Of a stretch of 64,000 nt of DNA, positions 1-10,171 are shown piece by piece (positions within the stretch are counted from its first letter, which is position 1; every line of letters begins with the position of its first letter). The notes below the pieces were generated by a model. It saw nothing but the letters and a program-made list of their open reading frames with translations. It was not told the DNA's origin and did no database searches. A program made the position numbers and the translations under genes. Where the stretch lies: assembly GCF_003226345.1 (NCBI RefSeq), contig NZ_PDOF01000001.1, positions 1,674,001 through 1,738,000 on the forward strand, in the 5' to 3' direction. This DNA comes from Alteribacter lacisalsi. Its GTDB lineage: Bacteria; Bacillota; Bacilli; Bacillales; Salisediminibacteriaceae.

Positions 1-1203
1 ATCGTGAAAAGCCACTTCAAACCGGGTTTTTTCCATGTACAACGCTTTTAATTCCCGCTGGATATCCTGTGTGAGTTTCTTTGCCTGCTTACGCCGCAGT
101 TCGGTTAGGTGTCTGGCTTCAACAGCCAGGTCCTTTTCTATCGCTTCAAGATCGGATGCCCACTTTTGGAGGTGTTCATCTTTATTCTCGAGAGTCTCCA
201 CCTCTTCTTCAATTTTAGAGGCATGCTCTAAAACGGCATTAACATTCTCCCCGTATTTTCGCCGAAGGGATAGAATTTCACTCAGCCTTGATTCAATGTC
301 ATTCAGACGTTCAGGATTGAATTCAATATTTTCTACATAATCCCTCAATGTGAAAGAGGATTCCTCAAGCAGATAATAGCAGTTAGTAATGGTTTCTTTA
401 ACCTCTTTCAGTGCCGGATCCAGCTCTGTCGCTTCCTCCATCTGGTTTACTGCTACCATTATCCATTCAAGACCTTGATTTTCACCGTAAAGAGCCTGAT
501 GACTGTCATGTACCCGCTGATACAGCTGCTCACTGTTACTGAGTTTCTGCTTTTCTGCTGTCAACTCTTCATCCTCATCGGGCCTCAGTCGGGCACTTTC
601 AATTTCATTAAGCTGATAGCGGATCAGGTCCAGCCGCTGAGCAGTCTGCTGTTCATTTTCAGAAAGCTGTCTGTATTGTTTTTTCGTTTTTAATAATCGG
701 CTGTACAGTGTACTGTACTCTTCTTTCGCACTATTTAAATGCTCTCCAGCAAACCGGTCCAGTAAAAACAGATGCCTGTCCACCTGAAGGAGCTGCTGAT
801 GTTCATGTTGCCCATGAATGTCCACCAGCAGCTGTCCAACCTGTCTCAGACTTGCCAGTGTGACAAGCTTGCCATTTACACGGCAGATGCTCTTTCCCTG
901 CTTGGAAATTTCTCTCCTAATGACGACCATACTGTCGTCGGAAAGACCGATTCCAATATCTGTAAGTAACGGTTCGATCTCATCATGGTTTTCAAGTGAA
1001 AACAGGCCTTCAATTTCCGCCCGCTTACTCCCGTGTCTGACAAACTCAACCGACCCTCTTCCACCGATTAAAAGACCGATTGCATCGATAATAATCGACT
1101 TACCGGCTCCCGTTTCACCGGTAAGAACGGTAAGGCCCTCCTCAAAGGGAACCGTTACATGATCGATAATAGCAAAGTTTCGTATAGAAAGTTCAACTAG
1201 CAA
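1..1203 (-). CDS. recN: DNA repair protein RecN (partial, C-terminus beyond window)
   Basis: SMC-like ATPase that organises broken DNA ends for recombinational repair. Only the N-terminal ~401 codons are present; the gene runs off the left edge. A Walker A motif (GETGAGKS) lies near residue 30, followed by long coiled-coil sequence rich in Glu, Lys and Leu. There is no ATG. Reading MLVELSIRNFAII (the family's N-terminus) needs the TTG at 1203-1201. An AAAGGA ribosome-binding site at 1215-1220 sits at good distance from it, and a second TTG at 1209 is the alternative. The gene follows ahrC on the minus strand with a 30-nt gap, as in B. subtilis. Identity is certain; only the start codon is uncertain. 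Confidence 0.95.
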   Translation of the reverse strand, partial: MLVELSIRNFAIIDHVTVPFEEGLTVLTGETGAGKSIIIDAIGLLIGGRGSVEFVRHGSKRAEIEGLFSLENHDEIEPLLTDIGIGLSDDSMVVIRREISKQGKSICRVNGKLVTLASLRQVGQLLVDIHGQHEHQQLLQVDRHLFLLDRFAGEHLNSAKEEYSTLYSRLLKTKKQYRQLSENEQQTAQRLDLIRYQLNEIESARLRPDEDEELTAEKQKLSNSEQLYQRVHDSHQALYGENQGLEWIMVAVNQMEEATELDPALKEVKETITNCYYLLEESSFTLRDYVENIEFNPERLNDIESRLSEILSLRRKYGENVNAVLEHASKIEEEVETLENKDEHLQKWASDLEAIEKDLAVEARHLTELRRKQAKKLTQDIQRELKALYMEKTRFEVAFHD

Positions 1204-1233
1204 CAGCAATCACGTCCTTTGGCTGCAATTAGG

Positions 1234-1683
1234 TTAAAGCATATCAAGAAAACGCTCGCTGACCGGCTCCGTATCATTCTCACCACGGCAGATAATCAAA
1301 ATCGTATCGTCTCCGCAGATCGTCCCCAGCACCTCATTCCAGTCAAGGTTATCGATCAGGGCCCCTACAGCATTTGCATTTCCCGGCAGTGTCTTCATTA
1401 CAATCATATTGTTTGTATGCTCGATCGAAACGAAACTGTCCATCAGAGCACGCTTAAGCTTCTGAAGAGGGTTAAACCTCTGGTCAGCAGGAAGACTGTA
1501 CTTGTATCTCCCGTCAATCATCGGCACTTTTACCAGGTGCAGTTCCTTAATATCCCTGCTTACCGTCGCCTGGGTGACGTTAAAACCGGCACTCCGCAAA
1601 AACGAAACAAGATCGTCCTGGGTTTCCACCTCATTGTTCGTAATAATTTCCCGTATTTTAATATGTCGCTGCCCTTTGTTCAT
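1234..1683 (-). CDS. ahrC: Arginine repressor AhrC/ArgR
   Basis: Hexameric arginine-dependent transcription factor that represses arginine biosynthesis and activates catabolism. The 149-residue protein has the usual family length. It has an N-terminal winged helix (recognition region [13 protein letters not shown] near residues 42-54) and a C-terminal arginine-binding domain with the [14 protein letters not shown] signature. An upstream in-frame ATG ten codons earlier exists. The start at 1683 is preferred because a GGAGGA site lies just before it and the protein then begins [13 protein letters not shown], as in the B. subtilis protein. It has its own promoter at 1767-1795 and is followed closely by recN. 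Confidence 0.97.
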   Translation of the reverse strand: MNKGQRHIKIREIITNNEVETQDDLVSFLRSAGFNVTQATVSRDIKELHLVKVPMIDGRYKYSLPADQRFNPLQKLKRALMDSFVSIEHTNNMIVMKTLPGNANAVGALIDNLDWNEVLGTICGDDTILIICRGENDTEPVSERFLDML

Positions 1684-1766
1684 ATCGTTCTCCTCCGTTA
1701 CATCCACAGGCATTTGCGGTTGAATGTTTATGCTCTTATGTAAATAGTTATAACACGTTACTTTGT

Positions 1767-1795
1767 ATATTAGCTGAAAATAATTCGTTATTCAA
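1767..1795 (-). promoter_or_regulatory. Predicted sigma-A promoter of ahrC
   Basis: On the minus strand TTGAAT (1790-1795) and TAATAT (1767-1772) are separated by 17 bp, about 85 bp upstream of the ahrC start. The AT-rich stretch around it could hold ARG boxes for autoregulation, but I cannot identify them firmly. Confidence 0.6.
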
Positions 1796-1810
1796 ATGTT
1801 TACTGCGCAC

Positions 1811-1839
1811 AAAAGGGAGACAAAGCGTCCTTGTCTCCC
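1811..1839 (-). terminator. Intrinsic terminator behind yqxC/tlyA
   Basis: The inverted repeat GGGAGACAA / TTGTCTCCC (1815-1823 with 1831-1839) is followed on the minus strand by TTTT. It separates the isoprenoid/yqxC operon from ahrC. Confidence 0.8.
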
Positions 1840-1879
1840 TGCAGCCTTACATTTCATCCCTAAAACTTGTTCGGACCAG

Positions 1880-2704
1880 TTAAACCTGCCTGCTCTTAAG
1901 CTCATGTGCTTTTGCAACGATGCGGGCAAAATCTTTTTTTATTGAAGGTCTTTCTTCGTTCTTTAGCGGCTTCTTTAAATATAGAAGAAACTCAATATTA
2001 CCTTCCCCTCCCCTTATCGGTGAGGGAGCAGCATCTTTAACAATAAAACCAAGCTCCTGTGCAAAGGCAGCGGTTTCTTCTAGAACCCGCTGATGGACAG
2101 CTGGATCCCTGATTATTCCGTTTTTACCTACTTCTTCTCGGCCCGCTTCAAACTGAGGCTTAACCAGGGCAGACACTTCTCCGCCTTCTTTTAATATACG
2201 AAGGAGCGGCGGAAGAATCAGCCTTAGTGAAATAAAAGATACGTCAATGGTGGAGAAATCAGGCAGTCCCTGTGTGAAATCCTCTGGTACGGAATAGCGG
2301 AAATTCGTTCGTTCCATTACAATGACTCGCTCGTCCTGCCGAAGTTTCCAGGCCAGTTGATTGTACCCCACATCAACGGCATATACCTGTGCAGCACCGT
2401 TTTGCAGGGCGCAGTCAGTAAAACCGCCTGTCGATGAACCGATATCGAGCATCGTCCGGCCTTCAAGACTGAAGCCGAATTCTTTCAGAGCCCCTTCAAG
2501 CTTCAGCCCGCCACGGCTTACATAAGGAAGTGTCCGGCCCTTCAGCTCAAGACTCACTGATTCTTTAAGGCGTGTACCGGGTTTATCCACCCTTTCGCCG
2601 TCAGCGAATACGAGTCCGGCCATGATCGTCCGTTTTGCTTTTTCTCTTGTTTCAATGAGGCCTCTTTCTACCAGCAGCAGATCAAGGCGCTGTTTTTTCT
2701 CCAT
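1880..2704 (-). CDS. yqxC: TlyA/YqxC family rRNA 2'-O-methyltransferase (S4 + FtsJ domains)
   Basis: The 274-residue protein has an N-terminal S4 RNA-binding domain (about residues 5-65, with QRLDLLLVERG and the AKRTIMAG turn) and a C-terminal FtsJ/RrmJ-type methyltransferase fold. The SAM-binding motif LDIGSSTGGFTDC lies near residues 86-98. TlyA proteins methylate rRNA of both subunits in mycobacteria and affect capreomycin sensitivity; the exact target in bacilli is less clear. It lies downstream of dxs and upstream of ahrC, the conserved Bacillus order. Confidence 0.92.
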   Translation of the reverse strand: MEKKQRLDLLLVERGLIETREKAKRTIMAGLVFADGERVDKPGTRLKESVSLELKGRTLPYVSRGGLKLEGALKEFGFSLEGRTMLDIGSSTGGFTDCALQNGAAQVYAVDVGYNQLAWKLRQDERVIVMERTNFRYSVPEDFTQGLPDFSTIDVSFISLRLILPPLLRILKEGGEVSALVKPQFEAGREEVGKNGIIRDPAVHQRVLEETAAFAQELGFIVKDAAPSPIRGGEGNIEFLLYLKKPLKNEERPSIKKDFARIVAKAHELKSRQV

Positions 2705-2801
2705 ACGTTAAGGTCTCTCCATCTTTTCCATTAGCTGTTGTATTATTGCAGTATGCTCCAGGCTGGCGGACATTTCCGCTCGTCCTGCCAGCTTGTATTT
2801 T

Positions 2802-4691
2802 TCAGGCACGCTGCCGTTTACGCGGAATTACTTTCATGACACGTTCCGCTACGTTTGCAGGTGTTAATCCGATCTCTTCCCAAAGCTGGGATACGCTTCC
2901 GTGCTCAATATAACGGTCCGGGATTCCCATCCGCTCCACCGTTACGGAGTGGAAATGGTTCTCGTGGAAAAACTCCAGCACCGCGCTTCCGAAGCCTCCC
3001 AGCAAAGCATGTTCTTCCAGCGTCAGCACAGGCTTGCCCTTCATGGCAATTGATTTAAGCATCTCATCATCAAGTGGTTTAATAGAGCGTGCGTTAACTA
3101 TTTCCACCTGAATGCCTTCCGCCTCAAGCCGTTTTGCCGCATCCTCAGCCACAGGAATCATGGTACCAAAAGTCAGAATCGTAAGATCATTTCCTTCCTT
3201 CAGAACTTCCCATTGTCCAAGAGGAATCTGTTTCAGATCCTCATCCATGTGGACTCCGTAGCCGTTTCCTCTTGGATAACGGACAGCAACTGGTCCGTCA
3301 TCAATGTTAACAGCAGTGAAAATCATATGCTGAAGCTCATTCTCATCCTTCGGCATAAGAATCTTCATATTCGGTAGATGGCGCAGATAGGAAATATCAA
3401 AAACGCCTTGGTGTGTTTCCCCGTCAGCCCCTACAAGACCTGAGCGGTCAATCGCAAAAAAGACGTTCAGATTCTGGCGGCATACATCGTGAACAAGCTG
3501 ATCATACCCCCGCTGCAGAAAAGTGGAGTAAACAGCGAAGACAGGCTTCAGGCCCTGCGTAGCCAGTCCGGCACTCATCGTTGTGGCATGCTGTTCGGCA
3601 ATTCCTACATCAAACATCCGGTCAGGGAATTCCTTGGCAAACTCATCCAGTTTCGTTCCGCCCGGCATCGCTGCCGTAATCGCCACCACACGGTCATCCT
3701 GTCTGGCGACCTTTTTGAGAGTATTGGCAAAAACAGCACTGTATCCGGGAGGCCCAGGTTTTTTGACTACTTCACCCGATTCAATTTTATAAGGGCCGAG
3801 ACCGTGCCACGTTCCCTTGGCATCTAGTTCCGCAGGCTTGTAGCCTTTCCCTTTTTTCGTGATCACGTGAACCAGAACGGGGCCCTTGGTCTTTTTGGCA
3901 TATTTCATATTCGACCGAAGATCCTCCAGGTCATGACCATCCACAGGACCGAGGTAAGTAAACCCGAGTTCTTCGAAAAACATGCCTGATACGAGAAGAT
4001 ACTTCAGACTGTCTTTTACCCGTTCGGCAGTTGCTGCAAGGCGTCCTCCGAAAGCAGGAATTTTCTTAATGAGCATCTCCAGTTCTTCTTTTGCTTTCTG
4101 GTACTTCCCAGCCGTACGCATCCGTCCGAGTACACTGTGCAGTGCACCTACGTTCGGGGCAATGGACATTTCATTGTCATTAAGTACGACAATCAGGTCA
4201 GTCTGCTCATGTCCGATGTGATTGAGTGCCTCCAGGGCCATGCCTCCGGTGAGGGCACCGTCTCCAATGACAGCGACTACATTTTCGTCTGTTCCTTTAA
4301 GATCCCTGGCAAGAGCCATGCCCATTGCTGCAGACAGAGAGGTGGAACTGTGGCCTGTTTCCCACACATCATGTACACTCTCTGAGCGCTTCGGAAAACC
4401 GCAGAGGCCCTGGTACTGCCTGAGAGAATCAAACTGGCCGGCCCGGCCTGTAAGAATTTTGTGGACATAAGCCTGATGTCCTACATCCCAGAGAAATTTG
4501 TCTTTCGGACTTTCAAAAAGCTGATGAAGCGTAAGGGTGAGTTCTACGACACCGAGATTAGGTCCAAGGTGCCCGCCAGTAACGGACAGCTTGTTTACAA
4601 GAAAATCCCGAATGTGCTGTGCAGTCTCCTCTAATTGTTCATTACTGTAATTTTTCAGAAATCCAGGGTCTTTGATCGTTGTTAAATCCAA
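2802..4691 (-). CDS. dxs: 1-deoxy-D-xylulose-5-phosphate synthase
   Basis: Thiamine-diphosphate enzyme that condenses pyruvate and glyceraldehyde-3-phosphate, the first step of the MEP isoprenoid pathway, in the cytosol. At 629 residues it has the normal family length. The ThDP/Mg site motif [16 protein letters not shown] lies near residue 143. The transketolase core is present, with [15 protein letters not shown] and the [17 protein letters not shown] stretch in the C-terminal domain. It lies next to the OapA gene and OLE RNA and follows ispA by about 1.4 kb, so both isoprenoid genes flank the RNA. Confidence 0.97.
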   Translation of the reverse strand: MDLTTIKDPGFLKNYSNEQLEETAQHIRDFLVNKLSVTGGHLGPNLGVVELTLTLHQLFESPKDKFLWDVGHQAYVHKILTGRAGQFDSLRQYQGLCGFPKRSESVHDVWETGHSSTSLSAAMGMALARDLKGTDENVVAVIGDGALTGGMALEALNHIGHEQTDLIVVLNDNEMSIAPNVGALHSVLGRMRTAGKYQKAKEELEMLIKKIPAFGGRLAATAERVKDSLKYLLVSGMFFEELGFTYLGPVDGHDLEDLRSNMKYAKKTKGPVLVHVITKKGKGYKPAELDAKGTWHGLGPYKIESGEVVKKPGPPGYSAVFANTLKKVARQDDRVVAITAAMPGGTKLDEFAKEFPDRMFDVGIAEQHATTMSAGLATQGLKPVFAVYSTFLQRGYDQLVHDVCRQNLNVFFAIDRSGLVGADGETHQGVFDISYLRHLPNMKILMPKDENELQHMIFTAVNIDDGPVAVRYPRGNGYGVHMDEDLKQIPLGQWEVLKEGNDLTILTFGTMIPVAEDAAKRLEAEGIQVEIVNARSIKPLDDEMLKSIAMKGKPVLTLEEHALLGGFGSAVLEFFHENHFHSVTVERMGIPDRYIEHGSVSQLWEEIGLTPANVAERVMKVIPRKRQRA

Positions 4692-4700
4692 GAAAAACCC

Positions 4701-5315
4701 TCACTTTCGTTTGTTTTTCTTCTTGCCCTTGTTTTTTTTCTTTTTCGCATTGAAAATGGTTATCTTTAATTTTACCTCTAAAAAATAAAATAATCTACCC
4801 ACTTGATAGATAATGGGAGTGGAGTACTCAATGGCAAGGGTTTTACCGACTGATTTACCACCGACAGTCAGAGCGGCTACTACGCTTGTAAAAATCACGC
4901 TTATAGTAAACTGAACCGTTGAACCTTCCCCGTATCCCATTTGAAAAGCAAGCTGGAGCACCACGTAAGCCGATGCTGTTCCACTGATAACCCCTGCAAT
5001 ATCGCCGATTACATCATTACAGAAGTTGGCAAACTTGTCCGCATTCCGGGTAATATGTACAGCCTGTTTCGCTCCGGGGAGGCGCTCGGCAGCCATAGCG
5101 TGAAACGGCCTTTCGCTGGCCGCTGTCGCAGCTACGCCTATCGTATCAAATATTACCCCTGTCAGAACAATAATAAACACGATGAGCATCCCGAGGCCCC
5201 ATACGACGCCGCTTAGGACAGACGTGGAAATTATAGCAAAAATTGCCGCTAACACCAGGGTGATAACGGCAATCATCAAACTCCATTGCAGTGATTCTCT
5301 TACTGAATCCTTCAT
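4701..5315 (-). CDS. oapA: OLE-associated membrane protein OapA (DUF21-like)
   Basis: A 204-residue membrane protein. Hydrophobic segments lie at about residues 13-33, 36-58, 111-135 and 141-165. The cytosolic end is a strongly basic tail (about residues 188-204, mostly Lys and Asn), suited to RNA contact. The middle resembles DUF21/CNNM-type modules (GVIFDTIGVAATAASERPF). It begins 9 bp upstream of dxs and directly follows the structured OLE RNA region, the arrangement known for OapA (BH2780) in Bacillus halodurans. OapA binds OLE RNA and carries it to the membrane. An AAGGA site precedes the ATG. Identification rests on context, topology and basic tail. Confidence 0.85.
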   Translation of the reverse strand: MKDSVRESLQWSLMIAVITLVLAAIFAIISTSVLSGVVWGLGMLIVFIIVLTGVIFDTIGVAATAASERPFHAMAAERLPGAKQAVHITRNADKFANFCNDVIGDIAGVISGTASAYVVLQLAFQMGYGEGSTVQFTISVIFTSVVAALTVGGKSVGKTLAIEYSTPIIYQVGRLFYFLEVKLKITIFNAKKKKNKGKKKNKRK

Positions 5316-5374
5316 AATAAAATCATCGGTCCTTATCGTTAAGTCTATGGCAGAAATGGATCACAAAAGAACCA

Positions 5375-5992
5375 TCTCCGGTTTGCCTTTTTCATTACAA
5401 AATATGTATCCGGGTGGTCATTTAAAGAGTAAAGACTGCGTCTTAGGTCCAGTAGGTTTTCCCAGACAGATACCTCAGCGTCGCCGCCATGGCGGTTTCC
5501 CTTTAAATCCGACTTGGCGCTGTCGCCAGACGCCAGACTGGATTACCACTCAGTACGCACTATAATCCTCTTTAAATGTCCGCTGGAACAGTCTAGGGGT
5601 TTTCCCCGGCAGTTCCTAACCATCCTCTATCCTCTTTTGCAGACGCGATTTCATATGAACATACCAGTATACAATCTTAGTATTCACAATCCCCTCGCCG
5701 TCCACTCAAGGCAGGCTACGCTGCCCACGAGTTCCCTTTACTCGCGTGGCAGGTTCATACCCCGTGTCATAGCGTTCTCCGGGTAGAGATACCACAACAC
5801 GAGGCCTCCGCGGCCGCAGGGTCCTCGCCCACATGCCATTGTGGATCGCCCTACAGCCTTTACTCCCGGAATTGACCCAGGGCTGGGCGCCTCAAGCCAA
5901 AACCAGGAACTTCATCGATGTGCCCTTTAGCGGATTTTTAGGCCCGCTTTCGAAGATGGAGAACCGACTAGAATACTGCACCACCCGGCTTT
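5375..5992 (-). ncRNA. ole: OLE RNA (ornate, large, extremophilic)
   Basis: About 620 nt of non-coding, GC-richer sequence between ispA and oapA on the minus strand. Its own promoter lies just upstream. Strong helices are visible, for example CTGCC-CGCGAGT-type arms pairing 5721-5732 with 5740-5752, and the palindrome CCGCCATGGCGG near 5485-5496. Known OLE RNAs are about 600 nt, sit beside isoprenoid genes and oapA in anaerobic or extremophilic Firmicutes, and form a membrane-associated ribonucleoprotein. In B. halodurans its loss gives ethanol, cold and Mg2+ sensitivity. The 3' boundary is estimated. A covariance-model hit would settle it. Confidence 0.85.
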
Positions 5993-5998
5993 ATCTAT

Positions 5999-6028
5999 AG
6001 TATAACATGATACGATTTTAAGAGACAA
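5999..6028 (-). promoter_or_regulatory. Predicted sigma-A promoter of OLE RNA
   Basis: On the minus strand TTGTCT (6023-6028) and TATACT (5999-6004) are separated by 18 bp. This places transcription start near 5991, at the edge of the structured region, so the RNA can be made independently of ispA read-through. Confidence 0.7.
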
Positions 6029-6077
6029 TGAGCAACCCCTTGCAGAAAAAACAGGCTTTTCCATTTGAGGAAATTTT

Positions 6078-6971
6078 TTAATGAGTCCTGCTTGCCACAT
6101 AATCTGTCAGTTCATGAAGCAGTTGATGGTCTCTTTTTATTTGTAATAAATATTCCTTTGCTTCACGGATATGCCAGTTAAGTTTCTCTTTTGCCCCGTC
6201 CATTCCGAGAAGTTTTGGATACGTACTTTTTCCATTCGTCACATCGCTGCCAGAAGGTTTGCCCATTTTCTCTGCATCACCTTCCACATCAAGAATATCA
6301 TCTTTAATCTGGAATGCGAGGCCAAGGTTTTTGGCAAATCTTCTGAGCGAAAGCCGCTCTTCTTCACCTGCGGAGGCAAGAATGCCCCCCGCTTCAATTG
6401 AAAAAGCAAGCAGATCCCCCGTTTTATGATGATGGATATACTCGAGTTCGGTCACATCAAGATCATCCCGTGCTTCTGCTTCCATATCGGCAACCTGACC
6501 ACCCACCATTCCTTTCGGTCCTGCCGACTGGGCCAGAAGCATGACCAGCTTTGCTTTTTCCATGTCATTCAGATATGGTGACTTGCTGATCACTTCAAAG
6601 CTGTGCGTCAGCAGGGCATCACCAGCAAGAATAGCCATTGCCTCACCGAATTCACGATGATTTGTCGGCTTGCCTCTTCTCATGTCGTCGTTATCCATTG
6701 CCGGCAGATCATCATGTATCAATGAATATGTGTGGATCATTTCGATTGCACATGCGGTGTCATAACCTTTTTCCAGACTCACACCGTAACCCTCAAGTGT
6801 GGCAAGCAGGAGAATGGGACGAAGACGTTTGCCACCTGCTTCCAGCGAGTAACGCATCGCTTTCACAAGAATCTCAGGTGAGTCAAGATGAGCTACGTAA
6901 CCGGGGAGGCGCCGCTCAACTTCCTCTTTCTGCTCGGTCAGGAATCGGGACAGCGTCTGCTGCTCACTCAC
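6078..6971 (-). CDS. ispA: Farnesyl diphosphate synthase (geranyltranstransferase)
   Basis: Adds isopentenyl diphosphate to dimethylallyl and geranyl diphosphate to form farnesyl diphosphate. The 297-residue all-helical prenyl synthase has the first Asp-rich motif DDLPAMDND at residues 87-95, the second DDILDVEGD in the C-terminal half, GGKRLRP near residue 46 and the KTGDL substrate motif. It starts at GTG (6971) and overlaps the end of xseB by 8 nt, implying translational coupling. Downstream lie OLE RNA, oapA and dxs. Confidence 0.96.
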   Translation of the reverse strand: MSEQQTLSRFLTEQKEEVERRLPGYVAHLDSPEILVKAMRYSLEAGGKRLRPILLLATLEGYGVSLEKGYDTACAIEMIHTYSLIHDDLPAMDNDDMRRGKPTNHREFGEAMAILAGDALLTHSFEVISKSPYLNDMEKAKLVMLLAQSAGPKGMVGGQVADMEAEARDDLDVTELEYIHHHKTGDLLAFSIEAGGILASAGEEERLSLRRFAKNLGLAFQIKDDILDVEGDAEKMGKPSGSDVTNGKSTYPKLLGMDGAKEKLNWHIREAKEYLLQIKRDHQLLHELTDYVASRTH

Positions 6972-7209
6972 TCTGCTTGTCCTCTTCTATGGTCAGCAGT
7001 TCGATCTCCCCGTCTTCGTTCAGAATCTGGTCCATTTGGCTTTCTACTTTTTTCAGCTTCTCATGACAATACTTTGAAAGATCCATTCCCTGCTGGAACA
7101 TCTGAATCGCCTCTTCCAGCGGGACATCTCCTTCTTCAAGTTTCCCGACGACGTCTTCCAGCTGTTCCATCGCTTCTTCAAACGTTACTTGATCTTTTTG
7201 TTCACTCAT
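6964..7209 (-). CDS. xseB: Exodeoxyribonuclease VII small subunit
   Basis: An 81-residue helical protein with the family signature [22 protein letters not shown] and the [12 protein letters not shown] stretch. It partners XseA in degrading single-stranded DNA. The start at 7209 follows AGAGAGGTGAT and gives [14 protein letters not shown]; a longer frame starting at 7239 lacks a good site. It overlaps xseA by 8 nt and ispA by 8 nt, so the three are a coupled block. Confidence 0.95.
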   Translation of the reverse strand: MSEQKDQVTFEEAMEQLEDVVGKLEEGDVPLEEAIQMFQQGMDLSKYCHEKLKKVESQMDQILNEDGEIELLTIEEDKQSE

Positions 7210-8578
7210 GAATATCACCTCTCTTTTGGATTTGAACACCTTCGTCTGTTTTATCCGTTATTCTGGCCTGGAGCCGGCCATCTTCAAGCTGAATGGTGAC
7301 TGGGTCATTTTCGTTAACCTGGTCTGCGCTTTTAAGAAGCCGGCCGTCTTCAGTGTAGGAAAGGCTGTATCCCCGTGCCATCATTTTAAGCGGACTGAGC
7401 ACGTCAAGTTTATAAAGCTGCCTGCGCAGGCGTTCTTCCTTATCATTTGTATAGGAGCGGGCAGATGTATAAAAGCGTTCCTGCAGACGCTCAAGGTCTT
7501 CCCCTTCCCGTTGAATGCGCTGTTTGGGGTGAGCCTGTTTGAGAGCTTTTACGGCATACTGATAGGCTTCCCGCTTCGAAGCGATCAGCCGGACCGTTTC
7601 TTTTTGGAGAAGTTCCATCAGCCGGTCCAGTTCCTGTTCTTTCTGACTAATCAGTTTACCTGGATAACGGAAGGCGTAAGACTGCTCCATCCTGTTCAGC
7701 TTTTCTCTAAGAAGAATTGTTTTTTCAGACGCAGCTCTCACAGCACGTCTTTTTAACACCCTTATTCTCTCTTCCAGTTCCCTCACGTCCGGGACTGCCA
7801 GCTCCGCGGCGGCAGTAGGAGTAGGGGCGCGGAGGTCGGCGGTGAAGTCACTGATGGTCACATCAGTTTCATGGCCGACAGCTGATATTATTGGAACCGG
7901 ACTGTTAAATATGGCGTCCGCAACAATCTCCTCATTAAAAGCCCAAAGTTCTTCTATTGAGCCACCCCCGCGCCCGGCGATAATAACGTCAAATATCCCG
8001 GCCTCCCCGGCCTGCCGGATAGCGCGGGCTACAGATGGTGCAGCTCCGGGACCCTGAACAAGGACAGGAAGCAGTGTAATTTGGACAGCCGGGAAGCGGC
8101 GCTTGAGCGTCGTCAGAATATCCCTTACTGCTGCACCAGTCCTTGATGTAATAACCGCGATCGAGGCAGGAACTGAAGGAATAGCCCTTTTACGGTCCTC
8201 ACTGAAATACCCTTTCATCTCCAGCTTTTTCTTCAATTCTTCGTATGCCATATAAAGGTTCCCGATTCCGTCAGGCTGCATTTCTTTTACATAAAACTGA
8301 TACTGGCCATAGGGTTCATATACACTTATATCGCCTCTGACAAGTACATTCATCCCGTTTTCAGGGAGAAACTTCAGAAAACGATTATTTCCTGCAAACA
8401 TGACACTCTGAATGCGCGATTGATCATCTTTGAGCGTGAAGTACATGTGGCCTCGGCTGTGTTTTTTGAAATTGGATATCTCTGCTCGGATCCATGTGTT
8501 CTGAAGAATCGGCTCATCTTCAAGTAGACGCTTAATATGCCTTGTAAGTCCGGATACTGATAAATAATCCCGCTGCAT
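7202..8578 (-). CDS. xseA: Exodeoxyribonuclease VII large subunit
   Basis: A 458-residue nuclease subunit with an N-terminal OB-fold (about residues 1-100, [15 protein letters not shown] and [19 protein letters not shown]). A catalytic core carries [29 protein letters not shown] and the [12 protein letters not shown] motif, followed by a long coiled coil that binds several XseB copies. An upstream GGGGGAGGG precedes the ATG. It begins 14 bp after folD ends. Confidence 0.96.
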   Translation of the reverse strand: MQRDYLSVSGLTRHIKRLLEDEPILQNTWIRAEISNFKKHSRGHMYFTLKDDQSRIQSVMFAGNNRFLKFLPENGMNVLVRGDISVYEPYGQYQFYVKEMQPDGIGNLYMAYEELKKKLEMKGYFSEDRKRAIPSVPASIAVITSRTGAAVRDILTTLKRRFPAVQITLLPVLVQGPGAAPSVARAIRQAGEAGIFDVIIAGRGGGSIEELWAFNEEIVADAIFNSPVPIISAVGHETDVTISDFTADLRAPTPTAAAELAVPDVRELEERIRVLKRRAVRAASEKTILLREKLNRMEQSYAFRYPGKLISQKEQELDRLMELLQKETVRLIASKREAYQYAVKALKQAHPKQRIQREGEDLERLQERFYTSARSYTNDKEERLRRQLYKLDVLSPLKMMARGYSLSYTEDGRLLKSADQVNENDPVTIQLEDGRLQARITDKTDEGVQIQKRGDIHE

Positions 8579-8592
8579 AAATTCCCTCCCCC

Positions 8593-9444
8593 TTACTGCC
8601 TGCGTCTGAAGGCTGATTGTATCGTGTTATGAAGGAGCATTGTAATGGTCATTGGGCCAACCCCTCCAGGCACTGGAGTGAGATAGGATGCAACCTGTTT
8701 AACTTCTTCGAACTTTACGTCCCCGGTCAGGTTTCCTTCATTGTTCCTGTTAACCCCTACATCAATGACGACCGCGCCGGGTTTGATGTATTCTTTTCCG
8801 ACCATTTCTTCTTTTCCGACGGCCACGATCAGAATATCTGCCTGTCTGGCTATCGATTCCATGTCTCTTGTGCGGGAATGACAGTATGTAACAGTCGCAT
8901 TTTCGTTTAGAAAAAGCTGACCGACAGGCTTGCCTACAATGTTACTACGTCCTATGACGACCACATGCCTGCCTTCGATTTCAATTTCTTTAGACTTTAC
9001 CATTTCCACAATGCCCGCCGGTGTGCAGGGAAGAAAACACTGCTGGCCAATCATCATTTTTCCAACATTAATTGGATGGAAGCCGTCCACATCCTTATCA
9101 GGCCGGATGTTATCGATCACAGCCTCTTCGGAAATGTGGTCCGGGAGGGGTAACTGGACCAGAATGCCGTCAATATGGTCAGCGTCATTCAATTCCTCCA
9201 CTTTGTTGAGGAGTTCCTCCTCCGTTGTCTCTGCCGGAAGTTCGTAAAGTTCGGAGTGAATGCCTGTTTCCCCGCACGCGCGCTGTTTCCCCCGCACGTA
9301 AGATCTCGAGGCCGGATCCTCTCCGACCAGAATGACAGCCAGACCCGGTGTCACTCCGTTTTCCTTAAGTTCCTCTGTCTGGTTTTTCATTTCATCCCGC
9401 TTACGGGCAGCAAGTTCTTTACCTGAAATAAGTTCTGCAGTCAT
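8593..9444 (-). CDS. folD: Bifunctional methylenetetrahydrofolate dehydrogenase/cyclohydrolase FolD
   Basis: Interconverts 5,10-methylene-, methenyl- and 10-formyl-tetrahydrofolate, supplying one-carbon units for purines. At 283 residues it has typical length. The substrate-site Tyr-Lys region [15 protein letters not shown] lies near residue 48, [13 protein letters not shown] near residue 95, NADP-binding [16 protein letters not shown] near residue 160, and the C-terminal signature [19 protein letters not shown]. It heads the folD-xseA-xseB-ispA block and is separated from nusB by an intrinsic terminator. Confidence 0.97.
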   Translation of the reverse strand: MTAELISGKELAARKRDEMKNQTEELKENGVTPGLAVILVGEDPASRSYVRGKQRACGETGIHSELYELPAETTEEELLNKVEELNDADHIDGILVQLPLPDHISEEAVIDNIRPDKDVDGFHPINVGKMMIGQQCFLPCTPAGIVEMVKSKEIEIEGRHVVVIGRSNIVGKPVGQLFLNENATVTYCHSRTRDMESIARQADILIVAVGKEEMVGKEYIKPGAVVIDVGVNRNNEGNLTGDVKFEEVKQVASYLTPVPGGVGPMTITMLLHNTIQSAFRRRQ

Positions 9445-9549
9445 CCTGATTCTCCCCTTCTGGATACCATTTGGAATTACCGGCTGATTTTATTCAGCCG
9501 CTGTTTCCGCACCGGCACGAACTGCCCTGCGGAGAAGAAGTACCTATAT

Positions 9550-9590
9550 AAAAAGCCCGGATCGGCTTTATTATCAAAGTCTTACCGGGC
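9550..9590 (-). terminator. Intrinsic terminator behind nusB
   Basis: GCCCGG (minus strand, 9585-9590) pairs with CCGGGC (9555-9560), followed by TTTTTATA. A second short hairpin (CGGCTGA / TCAGCCG, near 9480-9500) lies between this and folD, with no T-run. Confidence 0.7.
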
Positions 9591-9599
9591 AAAACACGT

Positions 9600-10001
9600 T
9601 TATTCTTTCGGAAGACTTTCAGCAATTTTTGAAAGTACACCATTAACAAAGCGGCCTGATTCCTCATCAGCACTGAATCCTTTTGCAAGGTCAATCGCTT
9701 CGTTGAGGCTTACGTTTACCGGAATGTCTTCCTCCCACTTCATTTCATATACAGCCATCCGCATGATCGCGCGGTTCACATTCGCTACCCTGCCAATTGT
9801 CCAATGCTCCATCGCTCCGTTCAGGTGCTCATCGATTTCGTCAGTATGCGCCATCGTGCCTTTTACAAGTGATGTAAGAAACGGTGTTGCTTCTTCATCT
9901 TCTTCAAGGACCGTCCCGATTGCCTCATCATAATCAACGCCAGTCATGTCAATCTGATACAGAGACTGGACTGCTTTTATTCGTGCCACTCTTCGGTTCA
10001 T
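9600..10001 (-). CDS. nusB: Transcription antitermination factor NusB
   Basis: A 133-residue helical RNA-binding protein that joins NusE/S10 at boxA to prevent early termination of rRNA transcription. Family signatures are MNRRVARIKAVQSLYQID at the start, ANVNRAIMRMAVYEM, and the C-terminal EDIPVNVSLNEAIDLAKGF and FVNGVLSKI. The start at 10001 follows AAAGGAGA; a longer frame from 10031 would add ten unmatched residues. Confidence 0.95.
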   Translation of the reverse strand: MNRRVARIKAVQSLYQIDMTGVDYDEAIGTVLEEDEEATPFLTSLVKGTMAHTDEIDEHLNGAMEHWTIGRVANVNRAIMRMAVYEMKWEEDIPVNVSLNEAIDLAKGFSADEESGRFVNGVLSKIAESLPKE

Positions 10002-10129
10002 GTTTGTTACGTCTCCTTTTATAACTTCCAAAAATCCATACTCTGCTTAAATATAGCATATCCAGCCCCCGGGATACAGTGTTCACGTAAAAATCCACGT
10101 TTTATCCCGTGCTTTTGAATTGTGGAATA

Positions 10130-10165
10130 AAAAAACCTGAAGGAGAGCAGCCCTTCAGGTTTTTC
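10130..10165 (-). terminator. Intrinsic terminator behind accB-accC-yqhY
   Basis: AACCTGAAGG / CCTTCAGGTT flanks a GCTGCTCT loop and is followed on the minus strand by seven T. The opposite strand also has a T-run, so it may work in both directions. Confidence 0.85.
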
Positions 10166-10171
10166 GTTTAC

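Noticed and set aside
1219-1743. 174-codon plus-strand open frame opposite ahrC
   Set aside because: ahrC matches its family over full length on the other strand; this is an antisense shadow.
5182-5786. Open frames of 90-127 codons on the plus strand across the OLE region
   Set aside because: They are antisense to a conserved structured RNA and to the start of oapA, lack ribosome-binding sites and resemble no protein family.
9480-9500. Terminator before folD
   Set aside because: The CGGCTGA/TCAGCCG hairpin has no following T-run and lies close to the folD ribosome-binding site, so a terminator role is not supported.
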